Source: Micromonospora lutea (GTDB taxonomy: Bacteria; Actinomycetota; Actinomycetes; Mycobacteriales; Micromonosporaceae). From it: a DNA stretch of 32,696 nucleotides. The position numbers and the translations under genes are program-made. Under the pieces are notes generated by a model. The model saw only the letters and a program-made list of their open reading frames with translations. It had not been told where the DNA came from and searched no databases. Location: positions 1 through 32,696 of the forward strand of contig NZ_BOPB01000024.1 of assembly GCF_016863535.1 (NCBI RefSeq). The letters are read 5' to 3'. Each line of letters begins with the position of its first letter. The stretch's first letter is position 1. Shown in pieces: positions 1 through 8,473 of this stretch.

Positions 1-1
1 C

Positions 2-2263
2 AACACGATGGTGGATCAGCTCTCGTCGTTCGCCGACGAGGTGACCCGGGTGGCCCGCGAGGTGGGCACCGAAGGCAAGCTGGGTGGCCAGGCGCAGGTC
101 AAGGGCGTCTCCGGCACCTGGCGGGATCTCACCGAGAACGTCAACCAGCTCGCCTCGACGCTGACCACCCAGCTCCGGGCGATCGCCCGGGTCTCGACCT
201 CGGTGACCCGGGGCGACCTCACCCAGCGGATCGCGGTGAAGGCGCAGGGCGAGGTCGCCGAGCTGAAGGACAACATCAACCAGATGATCGTCACCCTGCG
301 GGAGACGACCCACAAGAACGCCGAGCAGGGGTGGCTCGACTCCAACCTCGCCCGTATCGGCGGCCTCCTGCAGGGCCAGCGCGACCTCGGCGAGGTCTGC
401 CGGATGATCATGCAGGAGGTGACTCCGCTGGTCGACGCGCAGCTGGGGGCCTTCTTCCTGGCGGACAACTCCGAGGGGGTGATGCGGCTGCGGTTGACCG
501 CCTCGTACGGCTATGTCTCCCGAGGCCACGACGTGACCTTCGGGCCGGGCGAGGGGCTGGTCGGTCAGGCCGCACTCTCCCGGCGCACCATCCGGGTCGG
601 AGCCGTGCCGGACGGGCGGATCACGTTGCGTTCCGGGCTGGCCGACACGCCACCGGCGGATCTGGTCGTACTGCCGGTCCTCTTCGAGGGCGAGATGCTC
701 GGCGTGATCGAGTTCGCCACCGTGACGCCCTTCTCCGAGCTGCACCTGTCGTTCCTGGAACGGCTCGTCTCCACCATCGGCATCGCGGTCAACACCATCC
801 AGGCCAACCGGCGTACGGAGGAACTGCTCGCCCAGTCGCAGCGGTTGGCGCACGAGTTGCAGGAGCAGTCGGCGGAGTTGCAGCGGACCAACGCCGAACT
901 GGAGGACAAGGCCAAACTGCTGTCGGAGCAGAAGGCGAACATCGAGATCCAGAACCGCGAGATCGAACTGGCCCGGCTCGGTCTGGAGGACAAGGCGCAG
1001 CAGCTCACCCGGGCTTCGGCGTACAAGTCGGAGTTCCTGGCGAACATGAGCCACGAACTGCGTACGCCACTGAACTCGCTGCTGCTGCTGGCCCGGCTGC
1101 TCATGGAGAACTCGGAGCAGAACCTCACGCCGAAGCAGATCGAGTTCGCCCGTACGATCCACGGCTCCGGGTCGGACCTGTTGCGCCTGATCGACGACAT
1201 CCTGGACCTGTCCAAGATCGAGGCCGGTCGGATGGACGTCGAGCCGACCGAGGTCCGGTTCGCCGAGATCTGCAGTTACGTGGAGCAGGCGTTCGCCCCG
1301 CAGGCCGAGGAGAAGGGCCTGGACTTCCAGGTACGCATCAGCAAGGACCTGCCGCCGGTCGTGGTGACCGATGCGCAGCGGCTTCAGCAGATCCTGCGCA
1401 ACCTGCTGTCCAACGCGGTCAAGTTCACCGACAACGGCGCGGTGACCCTGCGCATCTCCCAGGCACCGGAGCACGCCGTGTTCGACGTGCCGGCGCTGCT
1501 CAACGCCCGGCAGGTGATCGCCTTCACGGTGATCGACACCGGCATCGGCATCTCCGACGACAAGCTGTCGCTGATCTTCGAGGCGTTCCAGCAGGCGGAC
1601 GGCACCACCAGCCGCCGGTACGGCGGTACCGGTCTGGGCTTGTCGATCAGCCGCGATCTGGCCCGGTTGATCGGCGGCACGATCACCGTCGCCGCGTCTC
1701 CTGGGCAGGGTTCGACGTTCACGCTGTATCTGCCCGACGTGCTGGCACCGGACGCGGTGGTGGCCCCCGCGCCACCGTCGCCACAGCGGGCGGGCCTGCC
1801 CTCGTCGCTGCTGATGCCGCCGATGGAGTTGCTGCCGGAGGCGCCCGAGGCGCCGAAGACCCGCCAGTTGGACGGCGCCACCGTGCTGATCGTCGATGAC
1901 GACGTGCGTAACGTCTTCGCGCTGACCAGCGCGCTTGAGCTGCACGGCATGACCGTGCTGTACGCCGACAACGGCGCCGACGGGGTCCGCCTGTTGGCTG
2001 AACACCCGGAAGTCGATATCGTCCTGATGGATGCCATGATGCCCGACCAGGACGGATACGAGACGACTCGACAGATCAGGCGCAACCACCGGTTCGCCGA
2101 CCTGCCGATCGTGTTCCTGACCGCGAAGGCGATGCCGGGTGACCGGGAATCGGCGATCGTGGCCGGGGCCAGCGACTACATCACCAAGCCGGTCGACCTG
2201 GACCAGTTGATCGAGCTGATGGGTAGCTGGATCAGTGGCAGCCGTACCGAGGAGGGCTCGTGA
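2..2263 (+). CDS. Hybrid sensor histidine kinase (HAMP-GAF-HisKA-HATPase-REC), 5' partial
   Basis: The gene enters from outside the window; the frame is open from base 2, so the ATG at 8 is probably internal. Numbering from that ATG: residues 1-100 are HAMP-type repeats, about 115-265 a GAF domain, 270-340 a coiled coil, then HisKA with the phospho-acceptor His349 in a SHELRTP motif, a HATPase with N box (about N465), DTGIGI and GGTGLGLS, and a C-terminal receiver with phospho-acceptor Asp675 (VLMDAMMP). The multi-HAMP architecture resembles the osmosensing group III hybrid kinases known from fungi and many actinobacteria. No membrane segment is visible in this part; one could lie upstream. 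It overlaps the next gene by 4 bp (GTGA), so the two are almost certainly co-translated. The signal sensed is unknown. Confidence 0.93.
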   Translation, partial: NTMVDQLSSFADEVTRVAREVGTEGKLGGQAQVKGVSGTWRDLTENVNQLASTLTTQLRAIARVSTSVTRGDLTQRIAVKAQGEVAELKDNINQMIVTLRETTHKNAEQGWLDSNLARIGGLLQGQRDLGEVCRMIMQEVTPLVDAQLGAFFLADNSEGVMRLRLTASYGYVSRGHDVTFGPGEGLVGQAALSRRTIRVGAVPDGRITLRSGLADTPPADLVVLPVLFEGEMLGVIEFATVTPFSELHLSFLERLVSTIGIAVNTIQANRRTEELLAQSQRLAHELQEQSAELQRTNAELEDKAKLLSEQKANIEIQNREIELARLGLEDKAQQLTRASAYKSEFLANMSHELRTPLNSLLLLARLLMENSEQNLTPKQIEFARTIHGSGSDLLRLIDDILDLSKIEAGRMDVEPTEVRFAEICSYVEQAFAPQAEEKGLDFQVRISKDLPPVVVTDAQRLQQILRNLLSNAVKFTDNGAVTLRISQAPEHAVFDVPALLNARQVIAFTVIDTGIGISDDKLSLIFEAFQQADGTTSRRYGGTGLGLSISRDLARLIGGTITVAASPGQGSTFTLYLPDVLAPDAVVAPAPPSPQRAGLPSSLLMPPMELLPEAPEAPKTRQLDGATVLIVDDDVRNVFALTSALELHGMTVLYADNGADGVRLLAEHPEVDIVLMDAMMPDQDGYETTRQIRRNHRFADLPIVFLTAKAMPGDRESAIVAGASDYITKPVDLDQLIELMGSWISGSRTEEGS

Positions 2264-2817
2264 CGCAGGTGGCGAAGGCGCTGCTGGTCGATGATCGCCG
2301 GGAGAACCTGATGGCCCTGGAGGCGATCCTTCAGGGGTTGCCGTTGCAGTCGGTCGCCGTGGAGAGCGGTGAGGCGGCACTGAAGCAGTTGCTGGTGGAC
2401 GACTTCGCGGTGATCCTGCTGGACGCCCAGATGCCGGACATGGACGGCTTCGAGACGGCCAGCCACATCAAGCGGCGGGAGCGCACCCGACACGTTCCGA
2501 TCATCTTCCTGACTGCCGCCGACCGGGACGCCCAACTGGCCCTGCGTGGCTACGCGGCCGGTGCGGTGGACTACCTCACCAAGCCGTTCGACCCGTGGGT
2601 GCTGAGGGCAAAGGTCTCCGTCTTCGTCGAGTTGTGGACCAAGACCCGCCAGTTGGCGGCGCAGTCGGAGATGGTGCGCGAGCGCGACGCCCAGTGGCGG
2701 CTGTTGACCGAGGCGGTCGACGAGGCCACGACGCTGCTACGCGGCGACGACCCGGAGGCACAGACCCGCGCCGTAGCCCTCCTCGAACAGGCCCGCTGGG
2801 GTACCGCCCCCGACTGA
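2260..2817 (+). CDS. Single-domain response regulator
   Basis: A 185-aa protein with one receiver domain (residues 5-125) and a helical C-terminal tail but no recognisable DNA-binding or enzymatic output domain. The acidic pair follows KALLV near residue 11, the phospho-acceptor is Asp55 in VILLDAQMPDMDG, and the conserved Thr and Lys are in FLTAAD and YLTKPFD. The GTG start overlaps the stop of the hybrid kinase by 4 bp, making it the likely phosphorelay partner. Stand-alone receivers of this kind act by protein-protein contact; with a STAS protein next door, a partner-switching output is plausible but inferred. Confidence 0.9.
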   Translation: MTQVAKALLVDDRRENLMALEAILQGLPLQSVAVESGEAALKQLLVDDFAVILLDAQMPDMDGFETASHIKRRERTRHVPIIFLTAADRDAQLALRGYAAGAVDYLTKPFDPWVLRAKVSVFVELWTKTRQLAAQSEMVRERDAQWRLLTEAVDEATTLLRGDDPEAQTRAVALLEQARWGTAPD

Positions 2818-2823
2818 GCCGGG

Positions 2824-3159
2824 TCAGGTGGTGGTGGCGTCGTTGCGGATCATCAGGGCGCTGCGCAGGCCGGTGATGTCCAGCACGCGCAGCAGGAACT
2901 CGCCGACATTGGTCAGGAGCAGCAAACTCTGCGCATGGCTGGCCTTGCGACTGAGGACGACCAGGGTGCCCAGCCCCTGCGAGTCGCAGAACGTCACGCC
3001 ACCGAGATCCAGGACGATCCGGGGCGGGGGCTCGGCGAGGACTTCATTGACAACGGTCGATAGTTGGGCGGCCGTTTGCATGTCGATCTCACCGGCGAGA
3101 CGTAGCACGGCTTCGTCGCCCGTCCGGTGTACGGTGATCGACAGTTCGGCACGATCCAC
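2824..3159 (-). CDS. STAS-domain anti-sigma factor antagonist
   Basis: A 111-aa single STAS domain of the SpoIIAA/RsbV type. The phosphorylatable serine is Ser60 in the motif FCDSQGLG, in the family's usual position before the conserved Gly-Leu-Gly. Such proteins bind an anti-sigma kinase when unphosphorylated and so free an alternative sigma factor; no anti-sigma kinase or sigma factor lies in the window. The GTG start has no Shine-Dalgarno sequence; a TAGGCT -10-like hexamer lies 6 nt upstream, which suggests a leaderless mRNA. Its stop is only 6 nt from that of the convergent response regulator, so the two transcripts probably overlap at their ends. Confidence 0.9.
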   Translation of the reverse strand: MDRAELSITVHRTGDEAVLRLAGEIDMQTAAQLSTVVNEVLAEPPPRIVLDLGGVTFCDSQGLGTLVVLSRKASHAQSLLLLTNVGEFLLRVLDITGLRSALMIRNDATTT

Positions 3160-3298
3160 CGGGTCAGCCTATCGCGATCTCGGTCGCCCGGCCCGTCGAG
3201 GCATGCCGTCCCCATGCAGCTTGCCGGGGGTGAGCCGGGTAACCCTGGCCCGGGGTGCCTGCCGATCCACCGCCGGACGCTGACACAATGGCGGCATC
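3160..3298. promoter_or_regulatory. Divergent promoter region between STAS gene and hemL
   Basis: The 139-bp gap serves both genes. On the minus strand TAGGCT lies 6 nt before the STAS GTG. On the plus strand CACAAT (3284-3289) lies 9 nt before the hemL GTG. Neither start has a purine-rich ribosome-binding site, so both transcripts may begin at or very close to the start codon. No convincing -35 element or operator palindrome was seen. Transcription start sites are inferred. Confidence 0.45.
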
Positions 3299-4636
3299 GT
3301 GACCGAGGTGTTTATCGCCGGATCCGACCGTTACCCGGTCGACGCGCCGGCCTCAGCGGCCCTGTTCGACCGCGCCTGCGCCATCGTGCCGGGCGGGGTG
3401 AATTCCCCTGTGCGCGCCTTCCGGGCGGTCGGCGGCACACCACGCTTCATGGTTCGGGGTGAGGGGCCCTGGCTCCACGACGCGGACGATCGTCGCTACG
3501 TCGACCTGGTCTGCTCCTGGGGGCCGCTGATCCTCGGGCACGCCCACCCCGAGGTGGTCGCAGCCGTGCAGGCCGCCGCCGCGCAGGGCACCAGCTTCGG
3601 CACGCCCACCCCCGGCGAGGTCGAACTGGCCGACGAGATCGTCGCGCGTACCCCGGTCGAGCAGGTCCGGCTGGTCAACTCGGGCACCGAGGCGACCATG
3701 TCGGCGATCCGCCTGGCCCGTGGCTACACCGGCCGTTCGAAAATCATCAAGTTCGCCGGCTGCTACCACGGGCACGTGGACGCGCTGCTCGCCGCCGCCG
3801 GCTCCGGCGTGGCCACTCTCGGCCTGCCCGATTCACCGGGAGTCACCGGCGCGGCGGCCAGCGAGACCATCGTGCTGCCGTACAACGACGTCGCCGCCGT
3901 GGAGGAGGCGTTCGCCGCCGAGGGCCAGCACATCGCCGCGGTGATCACCGAAGCCGCCCCCGGCAACATGGGCGTGGTCGCCCCCCACGACGGGTTCAAC
4001 CAACAGCTGGCCCGGATCGCCCACGCACACGGCGCACTGCTCATCGTCGACGAGGTGATGACCGGGTTCCGGGTCTCCCGCTCCGGCTGGCACGGCCTCG
4101 ACCCGGTCGAGGCGGACCTGTGGACGTACGGCAAGGTCATGGGTGGTGGCCTGCCCGCCGCGGCGTTCGGCGGGCGTGCGGAGATCATGTCGCGCCTGGC
4201 GCCCGCCGGCCCGGTCTACCAGGCCGGCACCCTCTCCGGGAATCCACTCGCCTGCGCGGCCGGGCTGACCACGCTGCGGCTCGCCGACGACGCGCTGTAC
4301 CGCAGGCTGGACGACACCGCCGCCACGGTGGGCCGGCTCGTCACCGAGGCGTTGGCCGCCGCCGGGGTCCCGCATCGGCTCTCGTACGCCGGCAACATGT
4401 TTTCGATCTTCTTCACCGACGCCGACGTGGTCGACTACGACAGCGCCCGCACCCAGCAGGTGCCGGCGTTCAAGGCGTTCTTCCACGCGATGCTCGCTGC
4501 CGGCGTCTACCTGCCGCCGAGCGCGTTCGAGTCCTGGTTCGTCTCGGCGGCGATTAACGACGCCGCCTTGGAACAGGTCGCCAGCGCGCTGCCCGCAGCG
4601 GCCAACGCGGCGGCAGCGGCAAGCCACGGGGGGTAG
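3299..4636 (+). CDS. hemL: Glutamate-1-semialdehyde 2,1-aminomutase
   Basis: A 445-aa PLP-dependent class III aminotransferase that converts glutamate-1-semialdehyde to 5-aminolevulinate in the C5 route to haem, cobalamin and other tetrapyrroles. Diagnostic features are the N-terminal VPGGVNSPVRAF segment, the cofactor-binding NSGTEA, the DEVMTGFR motif and the Schiff-base lysine Lys279 in TYGKVMGGGLP. The length is normal for the family. The GTG start is leaderless-like. The gene sits directly upstream of the phosphatase and cytochrome c maturation genes, the order known from M. tuberculosis, which links haem precursor supply with haem attachment. The alanine-rich C-terminal tail carries no evident function. 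Confidence 0.96.
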   Translation: MTEVFIAGSDRYPVDAPASAALFDRACAIVPGGVNSPVRAFRAVGGTPRFMVRGEGPWLHDADDRRYVDLVCSWGPLILGHAHPEVVAAVQAAAAQGTSFGTPTPGEVELADEIVARTPVEQVRLVNSGTEATMSAIRLARGYTGRSKIIKFAGCYHGHVDALLAAAGSGVATLGLPDSPGVTGAAASETIVLPYNDVAAVEEAFAAEGQHIAAVITEAAPGNMGVVAPHDGFNQQLARIAHAHGALLIVDEVMTGFRVSRSGWHGLDPVEADLWTYGKVMGGGLPAAAFGGRAEIMSRLAPAGPVYQAGTLSGNPLACAAGLTTLRLADDALYRRLDDTAATVGRLVTEALAAAGVPHRLSYAGNMFSIFFTDADVVDYDSARTQQVPAFKAFFHAMLAAGVYLPPSAFESWFVSAAINDAALEQVASALPAAANAAAAASHGG

Positions 4637-4637
4637 C

Positions 4638-4690
4638 GGTGAGCGCGAGGAGTGAGCCGGTTTTGCGAGCCCCGCAGTCGCGAACAAAGG
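4638..4690. repeat. Putative dispersed intergenic repeat (GTGAGCG-type)
   Basis: The short gap between hemL and the phosphatase gene is filled by a segment that starts GGTGAGCGCGAGGAGTGAGC and continues to CGCAGTCGCGAAC. It codes for nothing obvious. I recall similar sequences upstream of many Micromonospora and Salinispora genes, but that is memory, not a search. A shorter sequence with the same GTGAGCG opening lies before the gene at 26928. The end of the segment abuts the AAAGGGGG ribosome-binding site of the next gene. Confidence 0.4.
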
Positions 4691-4700
4691 GGGCACAGCG

Positions 4701-5348
4701 GTGAGCAAGACGGTGGTCCACGTGCTGCGGCACGGCGAGGTGCACAACCCGGACGGCATCCTGTACGGCCGGCTGCCCGGTTTCCGCCTCAGCGAACTGG
4801 GTGTCCAGATGGCCAAGGCCGCCGCGCAGGGGCTCGCCGACCGCGAGGTCGTGCACGTCGTGGCCAGCCCGCTGGAACGCGCTCAGCAGACCGCCGAACC
4901 CATCGCCGCTCAGTTCCGACTGCCCGTGGGGGTGGACGAGCGGCTCATCGAGAGCGCCAACTGGTTCGAGGGCAAGAAGGTCTCGCCCGGCGACGGCTCC
5001 TTCCGTGACCCGCGTAACTGGTGGGTGCTGCGTGACCCGGTCACCCCGTCCTGGGGTGAGGCGTATCGGGCCATCGCCGAGCGGATGTTCGCCGCGCTGC
5101 ACGCCGCTCGGATCGCCGCCGAGGGCAGGGAGGCCGTCCTGGTCTCGCACCAGTTGCCGATCTGGACGCTGCGTCGCTACGTCGAGCGGAAGCGGCTGTG
5201 GCACGACCCGCGCCGCCGGCAGTGCGCGCTGGCCTCGCTCACCACCTTCCACTTCGATGGTGCCAAGATCGTCGGCATCGGCTACTCCGAACCGGCCGCG
5301 CACCTGGTGGCCATGTCGCCGACCGCACGGACGGCCAAGGGGGCCTGA
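4701..5348 (+). CDS. Histidine phosphatase superfamily protein (phosphoglycerate mutase-like)
   Basis: A 215-aa member of the histidine phosphatase family. The catalytic motif is RHGE at residues 10-13, with His11 as the phosphate acceptor; Arg60 (SPLERAQQT) and His150 (VLVSHQLP) complete the usual phosphate pocket. It is too short and lacks motifs for a glycolytic phosphoglycerate mutase, so a small-molecule or protein phosphatase is more likely; the substrate is unknown. The GTG start is preceded by AAAGGGGG. The same family sits between hemL and the thioredoxin gene in mycobacteria, so its placement here is an ancient arrangement, although its job in haem or cytochrome c metabolism is unproven. 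Confidence 0.9.
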   Translation: MSKTVVHVLRHGEVHNPDGILYGRLPGFRLSELGVQMAKAAAQGLADREVVHVVASPLERAQQTAEPIAAQFRLPVGVDERLIESANWFEGKKVSPGDGSFRDPRNWWVLRDPVTPSWGEAYRAIAERMFAALHAARIAAEGREAVLVSHQLPIWTLRRYVERKRLWHDPRRRQCALASLTTFHFDGAKIVGIGYSEPAAHLVAMSPTARTAKGA

Positions 5349-5349
5349 G

Positions 5350-5925
5350 ATGGGCGTCCGGAGGTTGGCCGCCGGCCTGCTCGCCACCGCGACCACCGCG
5401 GCGCTGCTCATCGGCTGCACCGCCGACGGTCGGGAGTCCGCCTGCGACAGCGCCGGCGGCATCGTCGAGTGCGCTCCGGAGCAACGCTCCGCCGCCCCGA
5501 AGATCTCCGGTGAGCTGCTGACCGGCGGGTCCTACGACGTGGCTGGCCAGCGAGGCCAGGTCGTCGTGGTCAACTTCTGGGGCTCCTGGTGTGCGCCGTG
5601 CCGCGCGGAGGCCGACGACCTGGAGAACACGTACCAGGCGACGAAGGACTCCGGGGTGGTCTTCCTCGGCATCAACGTGCAGGACAACCGGGACAAGGCG
5701 ATCGCCTTCGAGGAGGGCCGGGTCAGCTACCCGAGCATCTTCGACCCGGGCAGCCGGCTCGCCCTCGACATGGACATCCCGCCGAACACCATCCCGGCCA
5801 CCGTCGTGCTGGACCGGGAGGGCCGGATCGCCACCGTGATCAGGGCAGCGGTGCGGCAGGAGGGGCTGCAACCCATCGTGGAGCGAATCGCCGCTGAGGC
5901 ACCCGCGCCGGTCGGTCAGCGCTGA
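5350..5925 (+). CDS. TlpA/ResA-like thioredoxin-fold lipoprotein
   Basis: A 191-aa extracytoplasmic thiol-disulfide oxidoreductase. A signal peptide ends in the lipobox LIGC with Cys23 as the lipidation site. The thioredoxin active site is WCAPC with Cys81 and Cys84. The cis-proline region is at TIPATVVLD. Proteins of this type (ResA/CcsX) reduce the haem-binding CXXCH cysteines of apocytochrome c on the outer face of the membrane and are re-reduced by CcdA, encoded next and overlapping by 1 bp (TGATG). The start lies just after the phosphatase stop. Extra cysteines at residues 32 and 41 near the N-terminus could form a separate disulfide. Confidence 0.92.
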   Translation: MGVRRLAAGLLATATTAALLIGCTADGRESACDSAGGIVECAPEQRSAAPKISGELLTGGSYDVAGQRGQVVVVNFWGSWCAPCRAEADDLENTYQATKDSGVVFLGINVQDNRDKAIAFEEGRVSYPSIFDPGSRLALDMDIPPNTIPATVVLDREGRIATVIRAAVRQEGLQPIVERIAAEAPAPVGQR

Positions 5926-6821
5926 TGGGCGGCACGTTCGGCCAACTCGCCGAGTCCGGCCCGTTGCTGCTGGCGGTGGGCGCGGCGGCCCTGGCCGGTC
6001 TGGTCAGCTTCCTGTCGCCCTGCGTGCTGCCGCTGATGCCCGGCTACCTGTCGTACGTCACCGGCCTCGCTGGCGCCGACCTCGAAGGCCGGAATGCCAA
6101 GAACGGTCCCCTGCTGACGCCTCCGGTAGAGCAGGGGGCCCTTCCCAACACCTCCGGCGGCGGTGGCGAGCAGGCGGGCGGCGGCGGTGTCGGCGTCGGT
6201 ACGGCGGTGCGGCCGGACACCCGCGTCGCTCCGGCGGTGAAGGGTCGGGTGCTGGCTGGGACGCTGCTGTTCATCGCCGGCTTCACCGTCGTGTTCACCG
6301 CCACCGCGGTCCTGTTCAGCGGGTTCGGTCGGGTCTTCTTCGACCACGAACGGACGTTGGAGATGATCGTCGGTGGGCTCATCGTCCTGCTCGGCCTGGG
6401 CTACCTCGGCGTGCTGCCCGGGTTCCAGCGCGAATTTCGGATCAACCGGCTGCCCGCCGCCGGCCTGCTCGGCGCGCCCGTGCTCGGTGCGGTGTTCGCC
6501 CTGAGCTGGGTTCCCTGCACCGGGCCCACGCTGGCCGCGGTACTCGGCATGGCCACCACCAGTGGCCAGACCGACCGGGCGGTGGTGCTGGCCGTGGCGT
6601 ACTGCCTCGGGTTGGGTCTTCCGTTCGTCGTCTTCGGGTTGGGCTTCAACCGGTTGCTCGGGGTGTTCCGCACGGTGCGTCGACACAGCCGCTGGGTCAC
6701 CCGGATCGGCGGAGCACTGCTGATCCTGATCGGGCTGGCGCTGGTCACCGGTGGCTGGACCAACGTCGTGATCTGGTTGCAGACCACCGTCGGGGTGGGC
6801 AACTTCGAGGTGGGCATCTGA
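5925..6821 (+). CDS. ccdA: Cytochrome c biogenesis protein CcdA
   Basis: A 298-aa polytopic membrane protein that carries electrons from cytoplasmic thioredoxin to the extracytoplasmic ResA-like protein. The two functional cysteines are Cys33 (FLSPCVLPLMPGY) and Cys198 (SWVPCTGP), each in its conserved proline-flanked context. About six membrane segments are visible. Between the first segment and the next (residues 52-107) is a long glycine-rich insertion not usual for CcdA; residues 59-74 are encoded by the 48-bp paired-palindrome element described separately. The coding frame stays open through it. The gene overlaps resB by 1 bp (TGATG), indicating translational coupling. Confidence 0.94.
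   Translation: MGGTFGQLAESGPLLLAVGAAALAGLVSFLSPCVLPLMPGYLSYVTGLAGADLEGRNAKNGPLLTPPVEQGALPNTSGGGGEQAGGGGVGVGTAVRPDTRVAPAVKGRVLAGTLLFIAGFTVVFTATAVLFSGFGRVFFDHERTLEMIVGGLIVLLGLGYLGVLPGFQREFRINRLPAAGLLGAPVLGAVFALSWVPCTGPTLAAVLGMATTSGQTDRAVVLAVAYCLGLGLPFVVFGLGFNRLLGVFRTVRRHSRWVTRIGGALLILIGLALVTGGWTNVVIWLQTTVGVGNFEVGI
6099..6146. repeat. 48-bp paired-palindrome element, copy A (inside ccdA)
   Basis: Two near-palindromic 17-mers start 31 bp apart with a 14-nt linker. The right unit is AGCAGGGGGCCCTTCCC. The left unit is a reverse-complement-like copy (13 of 17 positions match). The inner arms GGTCCCCTGCT and AGCAGGGGGCC could pair. The element begins at a codon boundary, is 16 codons long and contains no stop, so it adds residues to a loop of CcdA. 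Related copies lie at 15131-15178 and 30570-30617. Confidence 0.7.
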
Positions 6822-8473
6822 TGACCGCCGTGGACGACCGGCCGGCCACCCCGGCCGAGGCACCCCGACGACGCGGCAACCCGCTGCTCGCCCTGCTGCG
6901 CAACTCATGGCGGCAGCTCACCAGCATGCGTACCGCGCTGGTGCTGCTCTTCCTGCTCGCGGTCGCCGCGATCCCCGGGTCGGTGCTGCCGCAACGCGGG
7001 GTCAATCCGGAGGACGTCCGCGACTTCTACACCGCGAACCCGGACCTCGCCCCGGTGCTGGACCGGATCGGTGCCTTCGACGCGTTCAGCTCGGTCTGGT
7101 TCTCCGCGATCTACCTGCTGCTGTTCACCTCACTGATCGGGTGCATCACGCCCCGGCTGCGCGACCACGTCCGGGCGTTGCGGGCGCGTCCGCCGGCCGT
7201 GCCGAAGCGGTTGGCGCGGCTGCCGCAGCACGCGGTGGTGCCCGCGCCCGAGGGCGGCGCGGCGGCGGTGGCCGAGGCGCTGCGGCGACGGCGGTGGCGG
7301 GTGGCGGTACGCGGCGACGAGGTCTCCGCCGAGAAGGGCTACCTCAAGGAGACCGGTAACCTGATCTTCCACACCTCGATGGTGCTGGTGCTGGTCGGCG
7401 TCGCGCTCGGCTCCTGGTACGGCTGGCAGGGCAACCGCCTGCTCGTCGCCGGCCCGGACGGTGTCTTCTGCAACACCCGTCAGCAGTACGCCGAGGTGAA
7501 GCTCGGTCCGCGCGTCGGTGACGACCTGCCCCGGTTCTGCATGCAACTGAACGAGTTCGACGCCCGCTTCCTGCCGAACGGCCAGGCATCCTCGTTCAAC
7601 GCGAAGGTGACCGTGGACGAGGACGGTGGTCCGCCGCGCCCGGCGGAGTTCTCGGTCAACTCGCCCCTGCGTCTCGACGGCGCGAACGTCCATCTGCTCG
7701 GGCATGGCTATGCCCCGGTGATCCGATACACCGACCGCTTCGGCCGGAGCCAGACCAGCGCGGTGCCGTTCCTCACCACCGGCGACATCGGGCTCACCGG
7801 CGAAGGGCTGGCTGCCTTTCCCGACGCCAACGTCGACCCGGAGACCGGCGAGCGGAACCAGGATCTCCAGATGGCCTTCTCCGGGCTCTACCTGCCGACC
7901 GCACCGCAGGAGCCGCCGTTCGTCCGCTCCGAGCACCCGACCGAGCAGAATCCGCTGCTTGAGCTGATCGCGTACCGGGGGAATCTGGGGCTCGACGCCG
8001 GTATCCCCGGTTCGATCTACCAGCTCGACCAGCGTCAGCTACGCAACGGCCGGCTCACCGAGATCGGTGTGAAGCAGCTACGGATCGGCGAGAGCTGGAC
8101 GCTCGACGACGGCACCACTGTCGAGTTCAGGGGCACGGAACGGTACATCGTGCTGGCGGTACGTCACGACCCGGGCATGATGCTGCTACTGGTCAGCTCC
8201 ATCGGCCTGGTGCTGGGGTTGATGGGTTCGCTCTTCGTCCGGCGTCGGCGGGTGTTCGTCCGGCTGCTGCCGGCCGGTCCGGGCGACCCCGACAGTGGAT
8301 CTCCGACGGGCGGTAGTAGTTTGGTCGAGGTGGCTGGTCTGCCGCGTACCGAACATCCCGGCTTCGCCGCCGAGTTCGCCCAACTGGTCGCCGTGATCGG
8401 CGGCGGTGGGCGACCCGACGTCGCCGACACCGACCAGGGCGCGCCGGCCCGGTCGCGGGAAGGAGCCGAGTGA
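6821..8473 (+). CDS. resB: Cytochrome c biogenesis protein ResB
   Basis: A 550-aa membrane protein of the system II (Ccs) haem-attachment machinery; with CcsB it forms the synthase that delivers haem and ligates it to apocytochrome c. Three membrane segments lie in the first 210 residues (the first around TALVLLFLLAVAAIPGSVLP), then a large extracytoplasmic domain to about residue 445, then a fourth segment (LLLVSSIGLVLGLMGSLFV) and a basic cytoplasmic tail. This is the standard ResB topology. The sequence KETGNLIFHTSMVLVLVG in the third segment holds a conserved His. Overlaps with both neighbours point to a single operon. Confidence 0.94.
   Translation: MTAVDDRPATPAEAPRRRGNPLLALLRNSWRQLTSMRTALVLLFLLAVAAIPGSVLPQRGVNPEDVRDFYTANPDLAPVLDRIGAFDAFSSVWFSAIYLLLFTSLIGCITPRLRDHVRALRARPPAVPKRLARLPQHAVVPAPEGGAAAVAEALRRRRWRVAVRGDEVSAEKGYLKETGNLIFHTSMVLVLVGVALGSWYGWQGNRLLVAGPDGVFCNTRQQYAEVKLGPRVGDDLPRFCMQLNEFDARFLPNGQASSFNAKVTVDEDGGPPRPAEFSVNSPLRLDGANVHLLGHGYAPVIRYTDRFGRSQTSAVPFLTTGDIGLTGEGLAAFPDANVDPETGERNQDLQMAFSGLYLPTAPQEPPFVRSEHPTEQNPLLELIAYRGNLGLDAGIPGSIYQLDQRQLRNGRLTEIGVKQLRIGESWTLDDGTTVEFRGTERYIVLAVRHDPGMMLLLVSSIGLVLGLMGSLFVRRRRVFVRLLPAGPGDPDSGSPTGGSSLVEVAGLPRTEHPGFAAEFAQLVAVIGGGGRPDVADTDQGAPARSREGAE

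Noticed and set aside
331..1899. Long plus-strand frame inside the hybrid kinase gene
   Set aside because: It is an out-of-frame shadow rich in Arg, Ala and Gly, without any motif, while the overlapping frame carries all kinase motifs.
3833..4816. Minus-strand frame opposite hemL and the phosphatase gene
   Set aside because: It spans two well-supported genes and has low-complexity Gly/Arg/Val composition typical of antisense frames.
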